Part shown: piece by piece, positions 47,570-58,792 of the stretch
Layout: the number at the start of each line of letters is the position of its first letter
How positions within the stretch are numbered: position 1 is the first letter of the stretch
DNA from: Allolobophora icterica
Taxonomy: Eukaryota; Annelida; Clitellata; Crassiclitellata; Lumbricidae
Assembly (NCBI GenBank): GCA_963556255.1
Contig: OY744604.1
Location: 25,925,099 to 25,989,098 of the forward strand
DNA length: 64,000 nt
Direction of reading: 5' to 3'
Position numbers and translations under genes: made by a program
The notes under the pieces: model-generated
Told to the model about the DNA's origin: nothing
The model's database searches: none
What the model saw: only the letters and a program-made list of their open reading frames with translations

Positions 47570-47760
47570 CGTGCTTGATAATCTAGTGGTAGGTGTGCTG
47601 GACTGGAAGTCGGAATGTTGGGATTCAAATCCCGATCAGGGCAGAATTTTTAAAAGAAATTTTCAGCCTCAATTGCGCGTCACAGTGAGCTTGGCTAAAA
47701 TGATACCAGCAATACAATGCCAGTGAAAAGGTAAAGCAGCTAGGTTCACCCTCATAAGCG
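47570..47760 (+). mobile_element. Old tRNA-derived SINE
   Basis: tRNA-like head: TAATCTAGTGGTAGGTGTGC (A box) and GGGATTCAAATCCCGATCAG (B box). A more decayed copy at about 39860-40020 lies at the homologous place in gene 1 intron 4, so the insertion predates the block duplication. Confidence 0.7.
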
Positions 47761-48084
47761 GAGGCTAAGAAAAAGGAACACGCTGACACTTTACACCATG
47801 TTGCCTTTCTGGTTAGTTCATGGAAACGTCTTTTTATCTTCTAGAAAGAGACTAAAAATGCTTAGCCTACTTTTTAAATGTGACTCTCTTCAGCTCTCCT
47901 AGGCTATTTGGCACACTGCATGTCACTACACTTAACAGTCAAGTTTTTGTGCTTTCAGCGCCTCACCCTATCACAATGATACAGAATATCATGGAAAAGA
48001 CAGTCAAGTGCCTCGCAGGCGCTCTGCCACATGCGGGCTTATAATATGCATATTTGAATCTTCCCTGAAACAGAGGAAATAAAC

Positions 48085-49083
48085 TCTTGTAATTGTAATA
48101 ACGACAATTTCTATAGCATCGTTGGTAGCAAGCTACTTCTAGGATGCTTCACACAATTAAACGCACACACTGTCTACTGTCAGCGCAAAGGTTAATGCTC
48201 GGAGGTTTTGGTTAGCAAGTAAAGTTTCAACTGTTTCTTAAAAACAAAGATGCTTTTGGCTTCCTGGATATCAGCAGGAAGACTGTTCCAAGCACGCGGG
48301 CCAGCTCGATCGCCCATTTTGGTTTTTGTCACTGGCACGAATACACCAGCGGACTTTGCTGATCGCAATCGCGACCGATTAGGGTCGTCCGATAGCGGCC
48401 TGATGGTGTCTGCGAGGTATACCGTGGTGCGCAGTTATTCAGGCATTTGTGCACCATGATGCAAAGCTTATACTTGATCCGCTCGCCTATTCTGAGCCAC
48501 TGTAGATCTTGGATCGCGGTTGTGGTGTGGTCGAACTTTTTAAGTCTCATGACCAGGCGAGCAGAAGCGTTGATGACCGCCTGAAGCCGAATGATACTGC
48601 GCTGTGGCAAGCCAGCAAAGGCGACATTGCAGTAATCGATTCGGCTCAGGATTAAACTTTGCACCAGATGGCGAGTTACGTCCTGTGTGATAGACCGAGA
48701 AACAGCTCTCAGCTGTCTCAGAATTCCGAAGCTCGTCCTCACAAGCCCTGTGATGTGTGACGTCATTGATAGGTCTCTGTCGAGGTAAAGGCCGAGGTCG
48801 CGAACCTCGTTCCTTGGCTCGACAGCATCCGCACCAATGACGAAAGGACTTCGATCTAATTTTTCCACCCTGCGTGAGGACGAGCACCAGATGAATTCTG
48901 ACTTCGATGAATTGAGCTGCAGTCGATTGCATTTCATCCAGTCAGCGATGTCACTGATGCAGCTCATTGACTTGGACCGCAGATGCTGTACGTCGGTGGA
49001 ATCAGGACGACAGAATCCGTAGACCTGTGAGTCGTCCGCGTAGAGATGACTCTGCAGACCGTGCTTGGATATTATAATTATAT
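48085..49083 (-). mobile_element. 5'-truncated CR1/L2-like LINE
   Basis: An open minus frame (48967-48329, 212 codons) runs from WMKCNRLQLNSSKSEFIWCS through NEVRDLGLYLDRDLSMTSHI, LILSRIDYCNVAFAGLPQ and LQDLQWLRIGERIKYKLCIM, the standard post-catalytic region of non-LTR reverse transcriptase. The tail at 48085 reads TTATTACAATTACAAG on the minus strand. The copy at 21860-21870 shows the uninterrupted target (AACTCTTGCTATATAAACTA). Confidence 0.9.
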
Positions 49084-49156
49084 TGCTACATAAACTATTT
49101 AAGTTTTGTTATTTAGGTCTAATGAAGGCTGCTAACATAATGCAATAAACAATGTA

Positions 49157-50394
49157 GGGAGAGTTGCCCCAAATGGACCGTTGCCTTAATTGGACCACAG
49201 CCGATTTACACCCTAGATACCCATTTAACCTCGTTTTCAACTGTTGTATTCTGGCGCAGTTGGATATTGATCGTATCGGTGTAGGCAGTTTTACGGAATA
49301 CTAAACATTTATTAAATTGCGGTTAAAACTCTATTTCATGAAGTTCTGATCTATTTTTAGCCGTACCTAACAGCGAGGATATATATTTAAGATCAGCTTT
49401 TAAAAATGTAATCAAATTTGTTTTAGTTATAGCCAGGTTTCATGTTTGAGCGACGATAAGTTATTTTAGGCTAATATATATACTGACGTGGGTTGAACTA
49501 TCGCAGTGTAAGTAAAAGTAGTCCATGTTGCCTGGAATGGACCACACTTAGTTTCCTGAATTGGACCGATAATTTGGGGTGGTCCATTTAAGGACACCAG
49601 CACTTGCAATGTTATACTGTGCTTGAGGTGCTAATTTATATAATAATAAGTTCCATTAGCTTGTATTATGTCGAACAACATTTTCTTTCAGTTGTAGGCC
49701 TATATGTAGATGTCTACGAGTAAAAGAAAATGTGGGGACTGCTTGATGATGATGTGTTCCTCTGTGCAAACTGTGTGTAATTCCTCCAACTCCAAGTAGG
49801 CCCCTATTAATTGTTCAGTGTTAGACACAAATGGTTGTAATTAACTAAGCATTAATAAAAGACTTAACTAATCATTTAGTCGTAGTTAAATAGTCTGTAG
49901 TTAACTATGTATAGTCTATATTTAACTGGTGATTCTGACAATGTACACCTACTTAGTTTACTGGCAGTGGTTATGTTCGTCATATATTAAGTTGATTTCT
50001 ACTACTTTAATAGTATTTTGACAGTTAGATACAGACGCCTTTTATTGCATGTTTTAGACAATAAGTGTTTTAAAATGTTTAAAGTGTTTTTTTTATTGCA
50101 AATTATCTTTTAAAAACGTCTTTAAAATGACATGTCCCATTCAGGGCAACTGGTCCAATCAAGGACACCATGTGGTCCATTTAAGGAAACAGGTTGCCTT
50201 GATTGGACCTATTAGAGCTCAAGCTGTTTTAGTTATTTTTCATAAATGCATGAATGCTATCTCTCCCTTGATTATGAACCACATACTTGACTAATCAGCC
50301 CATCATATGGCATAATTTCCTTTTAGAAATTCGGTAGCATTCATTCAGTAAACCTCGGTTTCCCTTAGGTGGTCCATTTATGGCAACTCTCCCC
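49157..50394. mobile_element. pogo/mariner-like MITE with TA target site
   Basis: Ends GGGAGAGTTGCCCCAAATGG and the complement of TTATGGCAACTCTCCCC, flanked by TA. Sub-terminal TGGACC words recur (GGTCCATTTAAGGACACC and similar). No transposase frame. The block at 21945-21960 has the uninterrupted sequence. Confidence 0.75.
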
Positions 50395-50697
50395 TACTAA
50401 TGTACCCATCTGAACTAGCCTATAAAGAACACTCGATCATGATGCCTTCAAGATTATGCAGACAGTGGACGAACCGATGTGTAAACTATGCGGCGCCCAT
50501 GACTACTCTCTCAGACATAAAAGTTATTGTTGTCCTGTTTAATTCATATAAGTTCATCAGTTTATCTTTTTCATATTATAGGGAGCCTACATATAGGCCT
50601 ATATAAGACATATTTCTTCAAGTTACACTACACGCTAATTAATGTATTGAATTTCACTGTAGGCCGTATACTATGCTTTCCTTTTCTGAACTTGTAG

Positions 50698-50852
50698 AGC
50701 GTGAAGTGAACGAGAATTTGTGCCGTGCGCTTCGATCGCAATTAATTAAGGGACTCTTAATGTAGCTAGGGGCTTTCGAAGGACTCGCGTTCTTGTATAT
50801 CATAGTTGCTCGGCTTTCATTCCTTGCTGTCGTCAACTTGTCCCAAAGGTGA
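50698..50852 (+). pseudogene. Decayed tail (TM) exon
   Basis: The acceptor CTGAACTTGTAG and the start AGCGTGAA match gene 1 exon 5, and the downstream flank GGTGACGTTT(T/C)CGAGACAAGTCA is shared. The reading goes ERE-VNENL, then diverges to an in-frame TAG about 23 codons in, and the helix is disrupted by substitutions and indels. It is the last trace of a lost gene between genes 1 and 2. Confidence 0.8.
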
Positions 50853-50974
50853 CGTTTCCGAGACAAGTCAGACGTCGAAGTTTCACAATTAATAATTCTC
50901 TTGTGTCCAATCTCTGCAACTGGCAAAACTTTGACTGCCCGAGGCTGCCTCCCTGCTCCATGTGTTTTCATTAA

Positions 50975-51250
50975 TTAACTTATTATGGAGATTTACATAG
51001 CACCTCTTTCAAGGGAACTAGTCAGAAGTGCTCTCGATCCCAGCGCGGCTGAAAAGAGCAGTCTTAAGATGAGAATAGAACGTGTCAGAATGGACCCTGG
51101 GGATCAGCAGGAGCGCCTCTGCAAGGCCATTCCAGACCGAGGGGCCATCAACTGAGAGGCACGGTATTCTGTCTAATGAAAATACGGGCAAAAGGACCAA
51201 GAAGTACACCCCGGTCAGTTGAGCGGAGGGAGTGGCGGCCTCGAGCACCC
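50975..51250 (-). mobile_element. LINE C-terminal fragment
   Basis: The minus frame has SVDGPSVWNGLAEALLLIPR and FYSHLKTALFSRAGI, like the fragment at 46885-47364, and ends in the CGAGAGCACTTCTGACTAG-type tail at 51010-51030. Confidence 0.75.
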
Positions 51251-51931
51251 AAGGTAGGGTATCAGAGTTCTGAGGTAATTAAAGCAGAGGTATTGTAACG
51301 AATTGTTACAAGCCTTAAGTATATTACGTTCACTAAGATTGCGAAGTCAATGTTATTCGCTAGAGGCCACTGCGGTAGTGCAGTATAGTACACGCCAGCC
51401 GTAGATCTGTGGTATGCGAGTCAACCAATGGGAAGACGTCACGTTTTCTGTGCTTGTTCGTGATTGGTTAGAGGTGAGCACGTGCGAACATTTGCGCCAT
51501 TTTTCGTGGCCTGTATGCAGTTTCAGCCTAGAAGTGGACGAGGAAGGAAGGAATCGGTGTCCTTAGAGCTAATTTTAGCGTGAAATGTTCTTAACTGCGC
51601 AATAAGGAATTTTACGATTAAAACGATGGAAATTGTCGAAATTCGGGGATAATATTTCATCGCAACTACATCTTTGAAGATCGGGCGTCGAATTTATCGA
51701 CGGGCGTTCGATATTTCGTCGAATTTGGGGAATTATGGCAAAATTACCGGGAGGCCATGTTTTCGATAGAATTGGTGCAACGGAGCTCCAGTGACCTTGG
51801 ATAACCTTGACATGGATTGATATTTACTGGATTTGACCGAAATCGCAAATATTGGCAATTGGGAAGAATATATATCTTGGAAGTTCAGGGAGTACAACCC
51901 CTTATTCTTTTGAGTCGTATATTGAAATCTC

Positions 51932-52100
51932 CAGCGATAGATAAGGCGATAGGTTAAGTTCATGTGCTATATAAATGTACACGTTAACTTAGTCAGGAAA
52001 CATACAGCGATAGATAAGTCGATAGTTTAGATTCACTTGTGCTATATAAATGTAAATGAACATATAGCGATAGTATAAGTCGATAATTTCAATTCTGTTC
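51932..52100 (+). repeat. Imperfect ~65-bp tandem repeat with TATA-like motif
   Basis: Three units share AGCGATAGATAAG(G/T)CGATA; the first two also contain GTGCTATATAAATGTA. The last unit ends just before the ATG at 52115, so it could be the promoter/leader of the frame. Confidence 0.75.
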
Positions 52101-52114
52101 AATAAATAATTATA

Positions 52115-52927
52115 ATGGAAGAAGAGATTTTATCTGAACACGAAACTAGTCGATTAGGCGATATAATAGAAAAGATTATGGAGCGCCAGTCGACTCAAGA
52201 ATCTGTATTAAGTAGATTTGTAGAGCGCCAGACAAATCAGGAAACTCTTATAAGGTCATTATTCGAATCTCAACAGACTTTCATGGAAACTCAACAAGTA
52301 TTTATGGAGCGCCTGTTGTCAGATAGGGTCCCTGAGAGAAGAGAGCAGAAGAAAGAAATTGAGTCTGTTGTGAGAGCGCCGAACCCTAGTGAGGGCTTGA
52401 CACTAAGCCCTGCTGCGCCAGCAACGGCAGCCGCGGACATGCCACTCGTCATCCATGGTAGAAGAATGCCTCAGGGACCTAGTATAATGCAACCGGACGT
52501 GAAGCCTCGCTCTCGGCCTAGTAAGAAAAGGCGACAGCGGTTGCAGCAGATAGAGAGAAGAGAACAGGCCCACAGCGCCAGCAAGCTGGGTTCAAAACCA
52601 GGGCTTGTATACTCTTCAGATGTTCTCTCACAACAGCGCGGGCACTCGCTAGAGCGGGACGAGCACGCTACAGTATGGTTGATGATGACGACGACGACTA
52701 CGACGACGACGGCGACGGCGACGCCCGAAGGCAGGTCCATTGGCTTTACGCCACCTGGGGATGAGATGAGTGAGGTGGTTTCCTGTTGCCTTCCTCACAG
52801 ACAATTGTGGGTGAGCAACTTGTCCAAGGTCGCTACGGAGTGGCTTGAGGTAGATTCGAACCTGCGGCCATTCGGTGACAAGGCACAGAACATACCACTA
52901 CACCACCGTGTCCCAGAGGTATGGTAG
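52115..52927 (+). CDS. Unidentified coiled-coil ORF in the composite insertion
   Basis: The first ~95 codons are an amphipathic helix with a repeated pattern (IIEKIMERQSTQESVLSRFV, ERQTNQETLIRSLFESQQTF, METQQVFMERLL). A Pro/Ala-rich linker and a basic stretch (KPRSRPSKKRRQRLQQIERR) follow. From about residue 185 on, the frame reads through a trinucleotide run and the reversed SINE, so its end is not original. A helical N-terminus with a basic patch is reminiscent of retroelement Gag-like proteins, but no zinc knuckle, protease or reverse transcriptase is present. I do not recognise it. Confidence 0.4.
   Translation: MEEEILSEHETSRLGDIIEKIMERQSTQESVLSRFVERQTNQETLIRSLFESQQTFMETQQVFMERLLSDRVPERREQKKEIESVVRAPNPSEGLTLSPAAPATAAADMPLVIHGRRMPQGPSIMQPDVKPRSRPSKKRRQRLQQIERREQAHSASKLGSKPGLVYSSDVLSQQRGHSLERDEHATVWLMMTTTTTTTTATATPEGRSIGFTPPGDEMSEVVSCCLPHRQLWVSNLSKVATEWLEVDSNLRPFGDKAQNIPLHHRVPEVW
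52745..52914 (-). mobile_element. tRNA-derived SINE head
   Basis: Read on the minus strand from 52914: GGGACACGGTGGTGTAGTGG (A box), then GCAGGTTCGAATCTACCTCA (B box). It forms the right end of the composite insertion. Confidence 0.7.
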
Positions 52928-54694
52928 GCCTAGGGCCTGTATAATTAATTTAGTAAGTGGATCCCTCATTTCTTGGTCCAAACAATTCTTATTTGGATTT
53001 CTGTCTGTTTTAATCCTCAATAACATTAGGAAAGTGTTCAAAATGTGGTTAATAGTAAATTAGAATTTCTAACGTTTTTAAGGCCAAGTGCCTGTTTGGA
53101 GCGATTGAAGATTTCTGTCTTTCTGAGTCAGTTGAACTCAGTTCGGAATCATCAATCAACTTTGAACGACCAACTGTCGTTGAATGTAAGCATCTGTGTA
53201 GGCTACTTATCATATCTTGGTCAATTTTTTGTACATAAATACTTAAGGTTAGAATCAATCTTTAGAATTTTATCTATTCCATAGGCCTACTTCCGCCCAG
53301 AATTAGACAAAAGTTGGGAATGTTTAGTACGCATCTATTCGTTAGATGTCACCTGTTCTTCTGCGCCCAGTAACAGAGGCATGGGAAGATGACGTTTGCT
53401 GTAAAACTTCGCAACATGTCGATCCAATAAGCAGTTATAAACAGTATGAGAATTGTAGAAAAAAGACGGGGGTTAGACCTTGATTCGTGTGGAGTTGGGG
53501 TGTGCAATGAAGACTTTACAATGGGGTCCTAAGAAAGACTAGGGGGTTGAACCCCCCCCCCAACCCCACGACAATTCTCACACTGGTTATAAAGTAATAC
53601 TTTTCGAATATGACGTGATTGAAGGTCAGATTCTGATGCGTGTTTACAAATGGGTGAAAGGTAAATAGTTCAGACAGTTCTATAAATGGAATGCTGCACA
53701 GCAAACGTTGGAAGCGGAATAATCGGCGTCCCATCGGTATCTAAATATAGATATCGATGTTCGACGTGGATGGCCTTTTATTAGAAACCGAAAGCTTCCG
53801 GATTCCAGAAAACAGTGCTGACCGTCAAGTACAGAGTAAGACATGAAAATGAATAAAACTTTGTGATTTATGCATGTATATATAGATATATGTAACTATG
53901 TATGTATGTATTGGTAATATGTATGTATTCGTGTATGCACAAGTCCGTCCGTATGTATTCTTGTTTGGCCGATGTATGTCTCTCAGTTTGTGAGGGATAC
54001 CTGTAGCAGTGTAGCTTAAGGGAGTGGGTCCAAATTATGGTAATCCCGTAGTTTAGGTTGCTAAATTCAGACCATGCTTTCAATCCCGTACTTTAGGTTG
54101 CTAAATTATTAAATGAAAGATTAAAAAGTTAATTGAACTAGAAGCGGAATGAACGATTAAAATTTTAATTAAAGTAGAAGCGGGATGAGCGATTAAAATG
54201 TTAATTAAATGACCAAGTGCATGTTTCCGAGATTAAAATAATTTAGCAACCTAAACTTCTCTTAAGGCATTTAACAACCTAAACTACGGGATAACCCAAA
54301 TCTGTAGGTATACTGTTTGTGATTATAGATTGTCACTGTCTGTCTGCCTGTCTGTCTCTCTGTCTGTCTGTGTCTGTCTCTAATAAAGGATTGTCAGCGG
54401 AGTCTGTTTGTATAGCTGTCAGTCTGTCAATGCAGAAATTTTCGTTGCATTTTCGCAACCAAAACAAATAGAAGCAAATAGAAGCACAAAATTCACAACC
54501 CACTGCAAAAGTCTGTACATGGAACAAAAGTGTTTTTTATCAGTTAATCCAGCTGACTACCAAATGTCTAATGATCATATTTGTGATTTAAACTATAGGT
54601 ATTTGTTGGCTGTGAATTAAGAGATTGTTATGCTACTTTATCACTCTGAAACAATCTTAAGAGATCTGTTGTTGCATATGTTTTTTTATTGTAG
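52928..54694 (+). promoter_or_regulatory. Upstream region of gene 2 (duplicated at gene 1)
   Basis: Homologue of 27656-29193. It has gained the MITE at 53442-53585 and a ~290-bp insertion at about 54010-54300 that carries ATTAAAGTAGAAGCGGGATG-type repeats and GTAGTTTAGGTTGCTAAATT words in both orientations. It lacks the MITE at 27919. Features common to both copies are the best candidates for regulatory sequence. Confidence 0.5.
53442..53585. mobile_element. 144-bp hAT-like MITE upstream of gene 2
   Basis: Begins CAGTATGAGAATTGT, ends ACAATTCTCACACTG; perfect duplication GTTATAAA at 53434-53441 and 53586-53593. The gene 1 copy (CAGTTCTTAAGTAATAC, about 28378) is the empty site. Confidence 0.92.
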
Positions 54695-54772
54695 TGCAAG
54701 CTTAAAGTTTACAAGGATTTGTAAATTCATCAAAATATTGAGTTTTTTAAATAGAGTTGGAAGATATCAAGA

Positions 54773-55886
54773 ATGGAAGTCCATTATCAACATCAGGTTG
54801 CTACTAACTGTCCCATATGTGCCAAAACATTCACAGATCCAAAGATTTTGCCTTGCATTCATACATTCTGTTCAAAATGCCTGGAATCGATAGCATCAAG
54901 GGGAAAAACGATGCCAGGAAGCATCGTGCAATGTCCAGTGTGTACCAAGGGATTCTCTATCCCTAAAGAGGGTTTAGCAAAACTTCAAAAGAATTTCTTC
55001 ATAGAACGGTTGGTAACACTGACAGGGATTTTAAACACAAATGACGGTCTGAGAGTATGCGGTGCTTGTATGGAAGGCGTTGATGAACCTGTACCCATAC
55101 AAACTGTGTCCGTTAGAAGTTACTGTTTCAACTGCTCAATGAAATTGTGTGACAACTGTTGTAAGCATCACAGGAAAAGCAGACTAACTGAAGAGCATAG
55201 GCTGGTTGAGATTGCAAATCAGACAATCACTGTTCAACTTATGGAAATGTTTGATCCAAGCCTCTGCCAACAGCATAAAAATGAAGGGCTGAAACTATAC
55301 TGCACCGATTGTGAAAGCAGTGTTTGTGCCTTATGCTATATAGATAGCCACCAGGGTCACAGCTTTTCAGAGATCAAAGTTGCTGCTCAAGAATATCGAA
55401 CTGAGCTACGGGTCAGTGTTGATGACATTTCAACTTTTGCTGAACAGATCCAGCCAAAGCTACAACAACTTGTGGAACACAAGTGTGTTAGCGTCAAAGA
55501 GATTGGATCATTGAAGAATGAAATTGAGAGAAGACGGATTGAGTTAAAAAAGCTTGTAGATGAACATGCAGATTCACTCATTACAAAGCTGGGTGCGTTG
55601 AAAGAAGAAAAATTAAAAGAGTTAGAAGCTAAGACAGAAAACATTAATCTACATAAAATTTGCCTAGAAAGTTACAAATCTTATACTAGTGAACTGACAG
55701 AGAAAGCAATAGATTCTGATATCTGCCAGGCTATTAAATCCATAACTGCACGGGCATTGGAACTGAAAGAAATGACTGACAAAGTATGTCAACCCTATCA
55801 TCCTCCAGTTGAGGTTACATTCTGGAAAACCAACCTTGAAGAGTTCATGAGTCTTGAAAATAGCAACATCATTGGAATTATTCAAG
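54773..55886 (+). CDS. Gene 2 exon 1: RING, B-boxes, coiled coil
   Basis: 1114 nt, the same length as gene 1's exon and highly similar at DNA level. The RING ligands are C13, C16, C28, H30, C33, C36, C54, C57, and the two B-boxes follow as in gene 1 (C96-C99...; C165, H168, C177, C180, C185, C188, H193, H196). A coiled coil covers about 205-345. The last complete codon is CAA (Gln), followed by the GC donor CAAG|GCAAGT, so splicing to 56944 gives ...I-I-Q-D-K-Y-E. Without splicing, the frame would end at a TAG after 12 more residues. This copy has no lesion and is the best candidate for a functional E3 ubiquitin ligase of the cluster. Confidence 0.92.
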
Positions 55887-56146
55887 GCAAGTTTATAGCA
55901 GAATATTCTTGGCCCGGTAAATAGTCCCGAGGCGAAATTTAAGGTCTGGTAACGGGAGCAAATAGAAATTATTTTCTTAAAACTAGGCATGCAATCACAA
56001 CAATTCAGTGGCTTGTAGTTTTGAGATAGACATCTTAGACTGTAGCTCATGCAAAATTATAGTACACGTTTACTTTTCGGAAAAAAATTATTAACTGTGT
56101 GCAAGTTACTTTACAAGGCCTTGTCAATGAGTCTCTTTGTTTTGAT

Positions 56147-56313
56147 CAGGGGTGTAACTTTGGTCTAAAAAGTGGGGGTACCGATTTCTTACATACACGA
56201 AGCAAGGCAGAGATGGCGAGCTCTGGGAAGGCACAATAATAAAATATTGATTGGCATTGTTCAAAAAGTGGGGGTACGGGTACCTCTCGCACCCCTCACA
56301 AATTGCGCCTATG
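56147..56313. mobile_element. hAT-like MITE in gene 2 intron 1
   Basis: Begins CAGGGGTGTAAC, ends TTGCGCCTATG; flanks GTTTTGAT and GTTTTGAG. Gene 1 has the empty site (GTTTTGATCATCAGG at about 30635). Same family as 27919-28117. Confidence 0.9.
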
Positions 56314-56943
56314 GTTTTGAGCACCGATTGCACACATGTTTATGTATGAGTGATGCATGCATGTATGTGTGCATGTTTTCACTTCATTCACTGTGCGTAT
56401 GTGTGCATCTGAACAGCTTTATAGCAACTATAGAGAAAATCTGTAGAATACACAATTACCCATGCCTACTTGCGGGTATAGCAGAACCTTATTATAATGC
56501 TGGCTTTGGGAACCAGATAAAAACCAGTTTATATTGAAGCTATTATAACAAGTTTAGTTGCTATAAGTGAGCTAACTTTGGGATAAGATACTGACCGAAT
56601 ATTGTCAGAATTTGTGTCATAACGAAGCCTGATGTAATCTGCCTCGGGTGTGCTTTGAATTTACTGATGGTTAAATTTCCCTGCCCACATATCCGAGGGA
56701 AACATGAACCAAGAGCAATTTGATGAGCCTTACTCATACACCTCATAATGCAACATTTTCAGCTTTTCTGTAGTTAGGCAATTTAGTTGGACTGCGCACA
56801 TGCGCATATGTGTAACACTTTGGCATCATTACGTAAAGGCTTGCAATATGACACATGTAAAAGAAACGTCGTTTTTGACTTATGTGGTCTGTAAGCACTT
56901 AACAAGAACTCATGAATTTACTGATGGTTGCTTTGTTTATCAG

Positions 56944-58044
56944 ATAAGTATGAAAACCCAAAAGAAATATCTAAGGACAGATATGCAGAGGAGATCAAAG
57001 ATCTTCTGACAAAGATAAAACAGCTATCACGTGAATTAGAAATTGAAAGGTCAAACAGTCAACACTATCAAGAAAAAATAAAGAATTTCAGGAAAGAACT
57101 GATCAGTGAAAGAACAAGTAAATCGAGCCTTCAAAAATTAGTTGCCAAACTGAAACAAGATCTGACAAGAGAGACAGCTAGCAGTTGGAAACACAGAGAA
57201 CTGGTTGAGAAACTACAACACACTCTTCAAAACGAACAAGATAAAATAAAGATTTTCAGTCAGGAATTGGACAGTGAAAGAACAAGCCAATCCAGTCTTC
57301 AAGAAGTAGTTGAAAAACTGAAGCAAGATCTAACAAGAGAGACAGCTAGCAGTTGGAAACACAGAGGACTGGTTGAGAAACTACAGGAAAATCTTCAAAA
57401 CGAACAAGTGCGTCTCAGAGAATTGATCGCCTTTAAAGATGTGTCAAGCGATAAGGTTTCTGAATTAGAAAAGGCACAGAAGGAAGAAAGACAAAAGTGG
57501 ATGATGAAAGAGAAATTGCTGAGTGATAAAGTAACAGAATTGCAACTGGATATGGCAATGGTGACCCAGACTACAGCAGAAGCGCAGAAACAGCTAGAGG
57601 ATGAACGTAAGAAAAAGACAATGCTCGATTCCCAAATTAAGCAATGCTTACAAAAGGAAAGAGAATTCATTAAAGAGAAAAATGAATTTGCAACTAAGGA
57701 AACGGAACTAAAGGAACTTATTCAACAATTAACTTGCAAAGAGCGAGAATTCAATAAGGCAATTAACAAACTGAAGCAAGACGTTACTTCAGAACAAACA
57801 ACTTGTAGCTCCCTTAAAGCACAAAAACGCGAATTACAAGAACAACGGAAAGTCCTTCAAGCACAGCATCTGTCACTTAAAAAGGAGCGAGATTCAAATC
57901 TTGACCGTACGGTAAACTTAGAAGCATTGCAAGGGAAAGAAAGAAAGGAGCGGGCAGCTGTAGAGGAACGACTCATAAACATTACTTTCCAGTTACATCA
58001 AGAAAAACAAGAGAAGCTGCTTACACTGAAGCAACATTATACAG
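56944..58044 (+). CDS. Gene 2 exon 2: long coiled coil with internal duplication
   Basis: 1101 nt (367 codons), phase 1 at both ends; acceptor TTTGTTTATCAG, donor ACAG|GTAAAT. It starts DKYENPKEIS and is a continuous coiled coil. A 56-residue unit is present twice in tandem (57075-57242 and 57243-57410), each with SSLQ, KLKQDLTRETASSWKHR and LVEKLQ. The 168-nt difference in exon length from gene 1 (933 nt) equals exactly one unit. The duplication lengthens the rod by 56 residues (eight heptads) and keeps the heptad register. Confidence 0.9.
57075..57410 (+). repeat. In-frame 2 x 168-bp tandem repeat in gene 2
   Basis: Two adjacent 56-codon units, nearly identical over their second half (GATCTRACAAGAGAGACAGC). 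Gene 1 has one unit; gene A has none. Confidence 0.9.
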
Positions 58045-58068
58045 GTAAATTACATAGGCATATACAGT

Positions 58069-58075
58069 AGTAGTA

Positions 58076-58122
<47 letters not shown>

Positions 58123-58136
58123 TATAATAATAATAA
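58069..58136. repeat. (AAT)n microsatellite in gene 2 intron 2
   Basis: About 68 bp of AAT repeats, with an AGT start. Gene 1 intron 2 lacks it. Confidence 0.95.
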
Positions 58137-58214
58137 TCTCCTTTTATTAATTCAAACTGACAGTGTACGCAGTAAGATTACACAACATAGTAGCAACAGA
58201 CGATAACAAGTTTG

Positions 58215-58395
58215 AGTCAAATTTAACTGCATGGCAGCCATGCAAAGCACCCATCTGTCCTACTGGTCATTTTAAAATCTCCACAGGGAATGAAGGCTGA
58301 GTCAACCTTATGGGGCTAGCGGGTATCGAACCCGCGTCCTTCTGATCTTTGTGCTAGCGTCTTACCATTACAACCATCTCCCGCCGGGGAGATGT
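58215..58395 (-). mobile_element. tRNA-derived SINE in gene 2 intron 2
   Basis: Read on the minus strand: GGCGGGAGATGGTTGTAATG (A-box region) and GACGCGGGTTCGATACCCGC (B box and stem), a close tRNA mimic of about 72 bp. A body and an unclear tail follow, next to the AAT repeat. A functional tRNA is unlikely because the acceptor stem ends do not pair well. Confidence 0.65.
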
Positions 58396-58792
58396 CATGT
58401 AACATAAACTATCAGCGACAACAAGTGCTTCATATGGTGCAGTTCAATAGCAAAAAGAATTTAAAGAGTGCTTTAACAAGTCATATGAAACAGATAAGTC
58501 AAACATCATTTGAATTTGTGCAAACGAGAAATCATTAAAAGACTTTTAAATGTTCGAGCCAAATACCAGAATCTGCACACCATATACTAGCCAGAGGGCT
58601 GTGACAGGACCTAAGTCCTGCCACAGGTCTTAGGGCCTGGAATGGTCAAGATTCTCTGTCCATTTGACCTTTTACTTAAACTGGCCATATTAAAGATAAA
58701 ATTTTGTGAAAATACACCTACGTGTTGCAGAAAAGTCAAGTAAGATGATGCGTGTTCTTGTGTGAACTAAACGGGATGGTGTCTTTCTGCAG

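Larger units (their letters stand above)
51294..52914. mobile_element. 1.6-kb composite insertion with 8-bp target duplication
   Basis: AGAGGTAT flanks it at 51286-51293 and 52915-52922, and the copy at 22160-22170 (GCAGAGGTATGGTAG) shows the empty site. The left end is the palindrome TTGTAACGAATTGTTACAA. The right end is the head of a tRNA-like SINE. Between are a ~640-bp region without coding motifs, three ~65-bp tandem units, and a coiled-coil frame. The parts moved together or were assembled at this site; LTR ends are not demonstrated. Confidence 0.65.

Noticed and set aside
51294..52110. LTR of a complete retrovirus-like element
   Set aside because: Starts with TG and has a TATA-like motif, but no second LTR copy, primer-binding site or polymerase is visible in the window.
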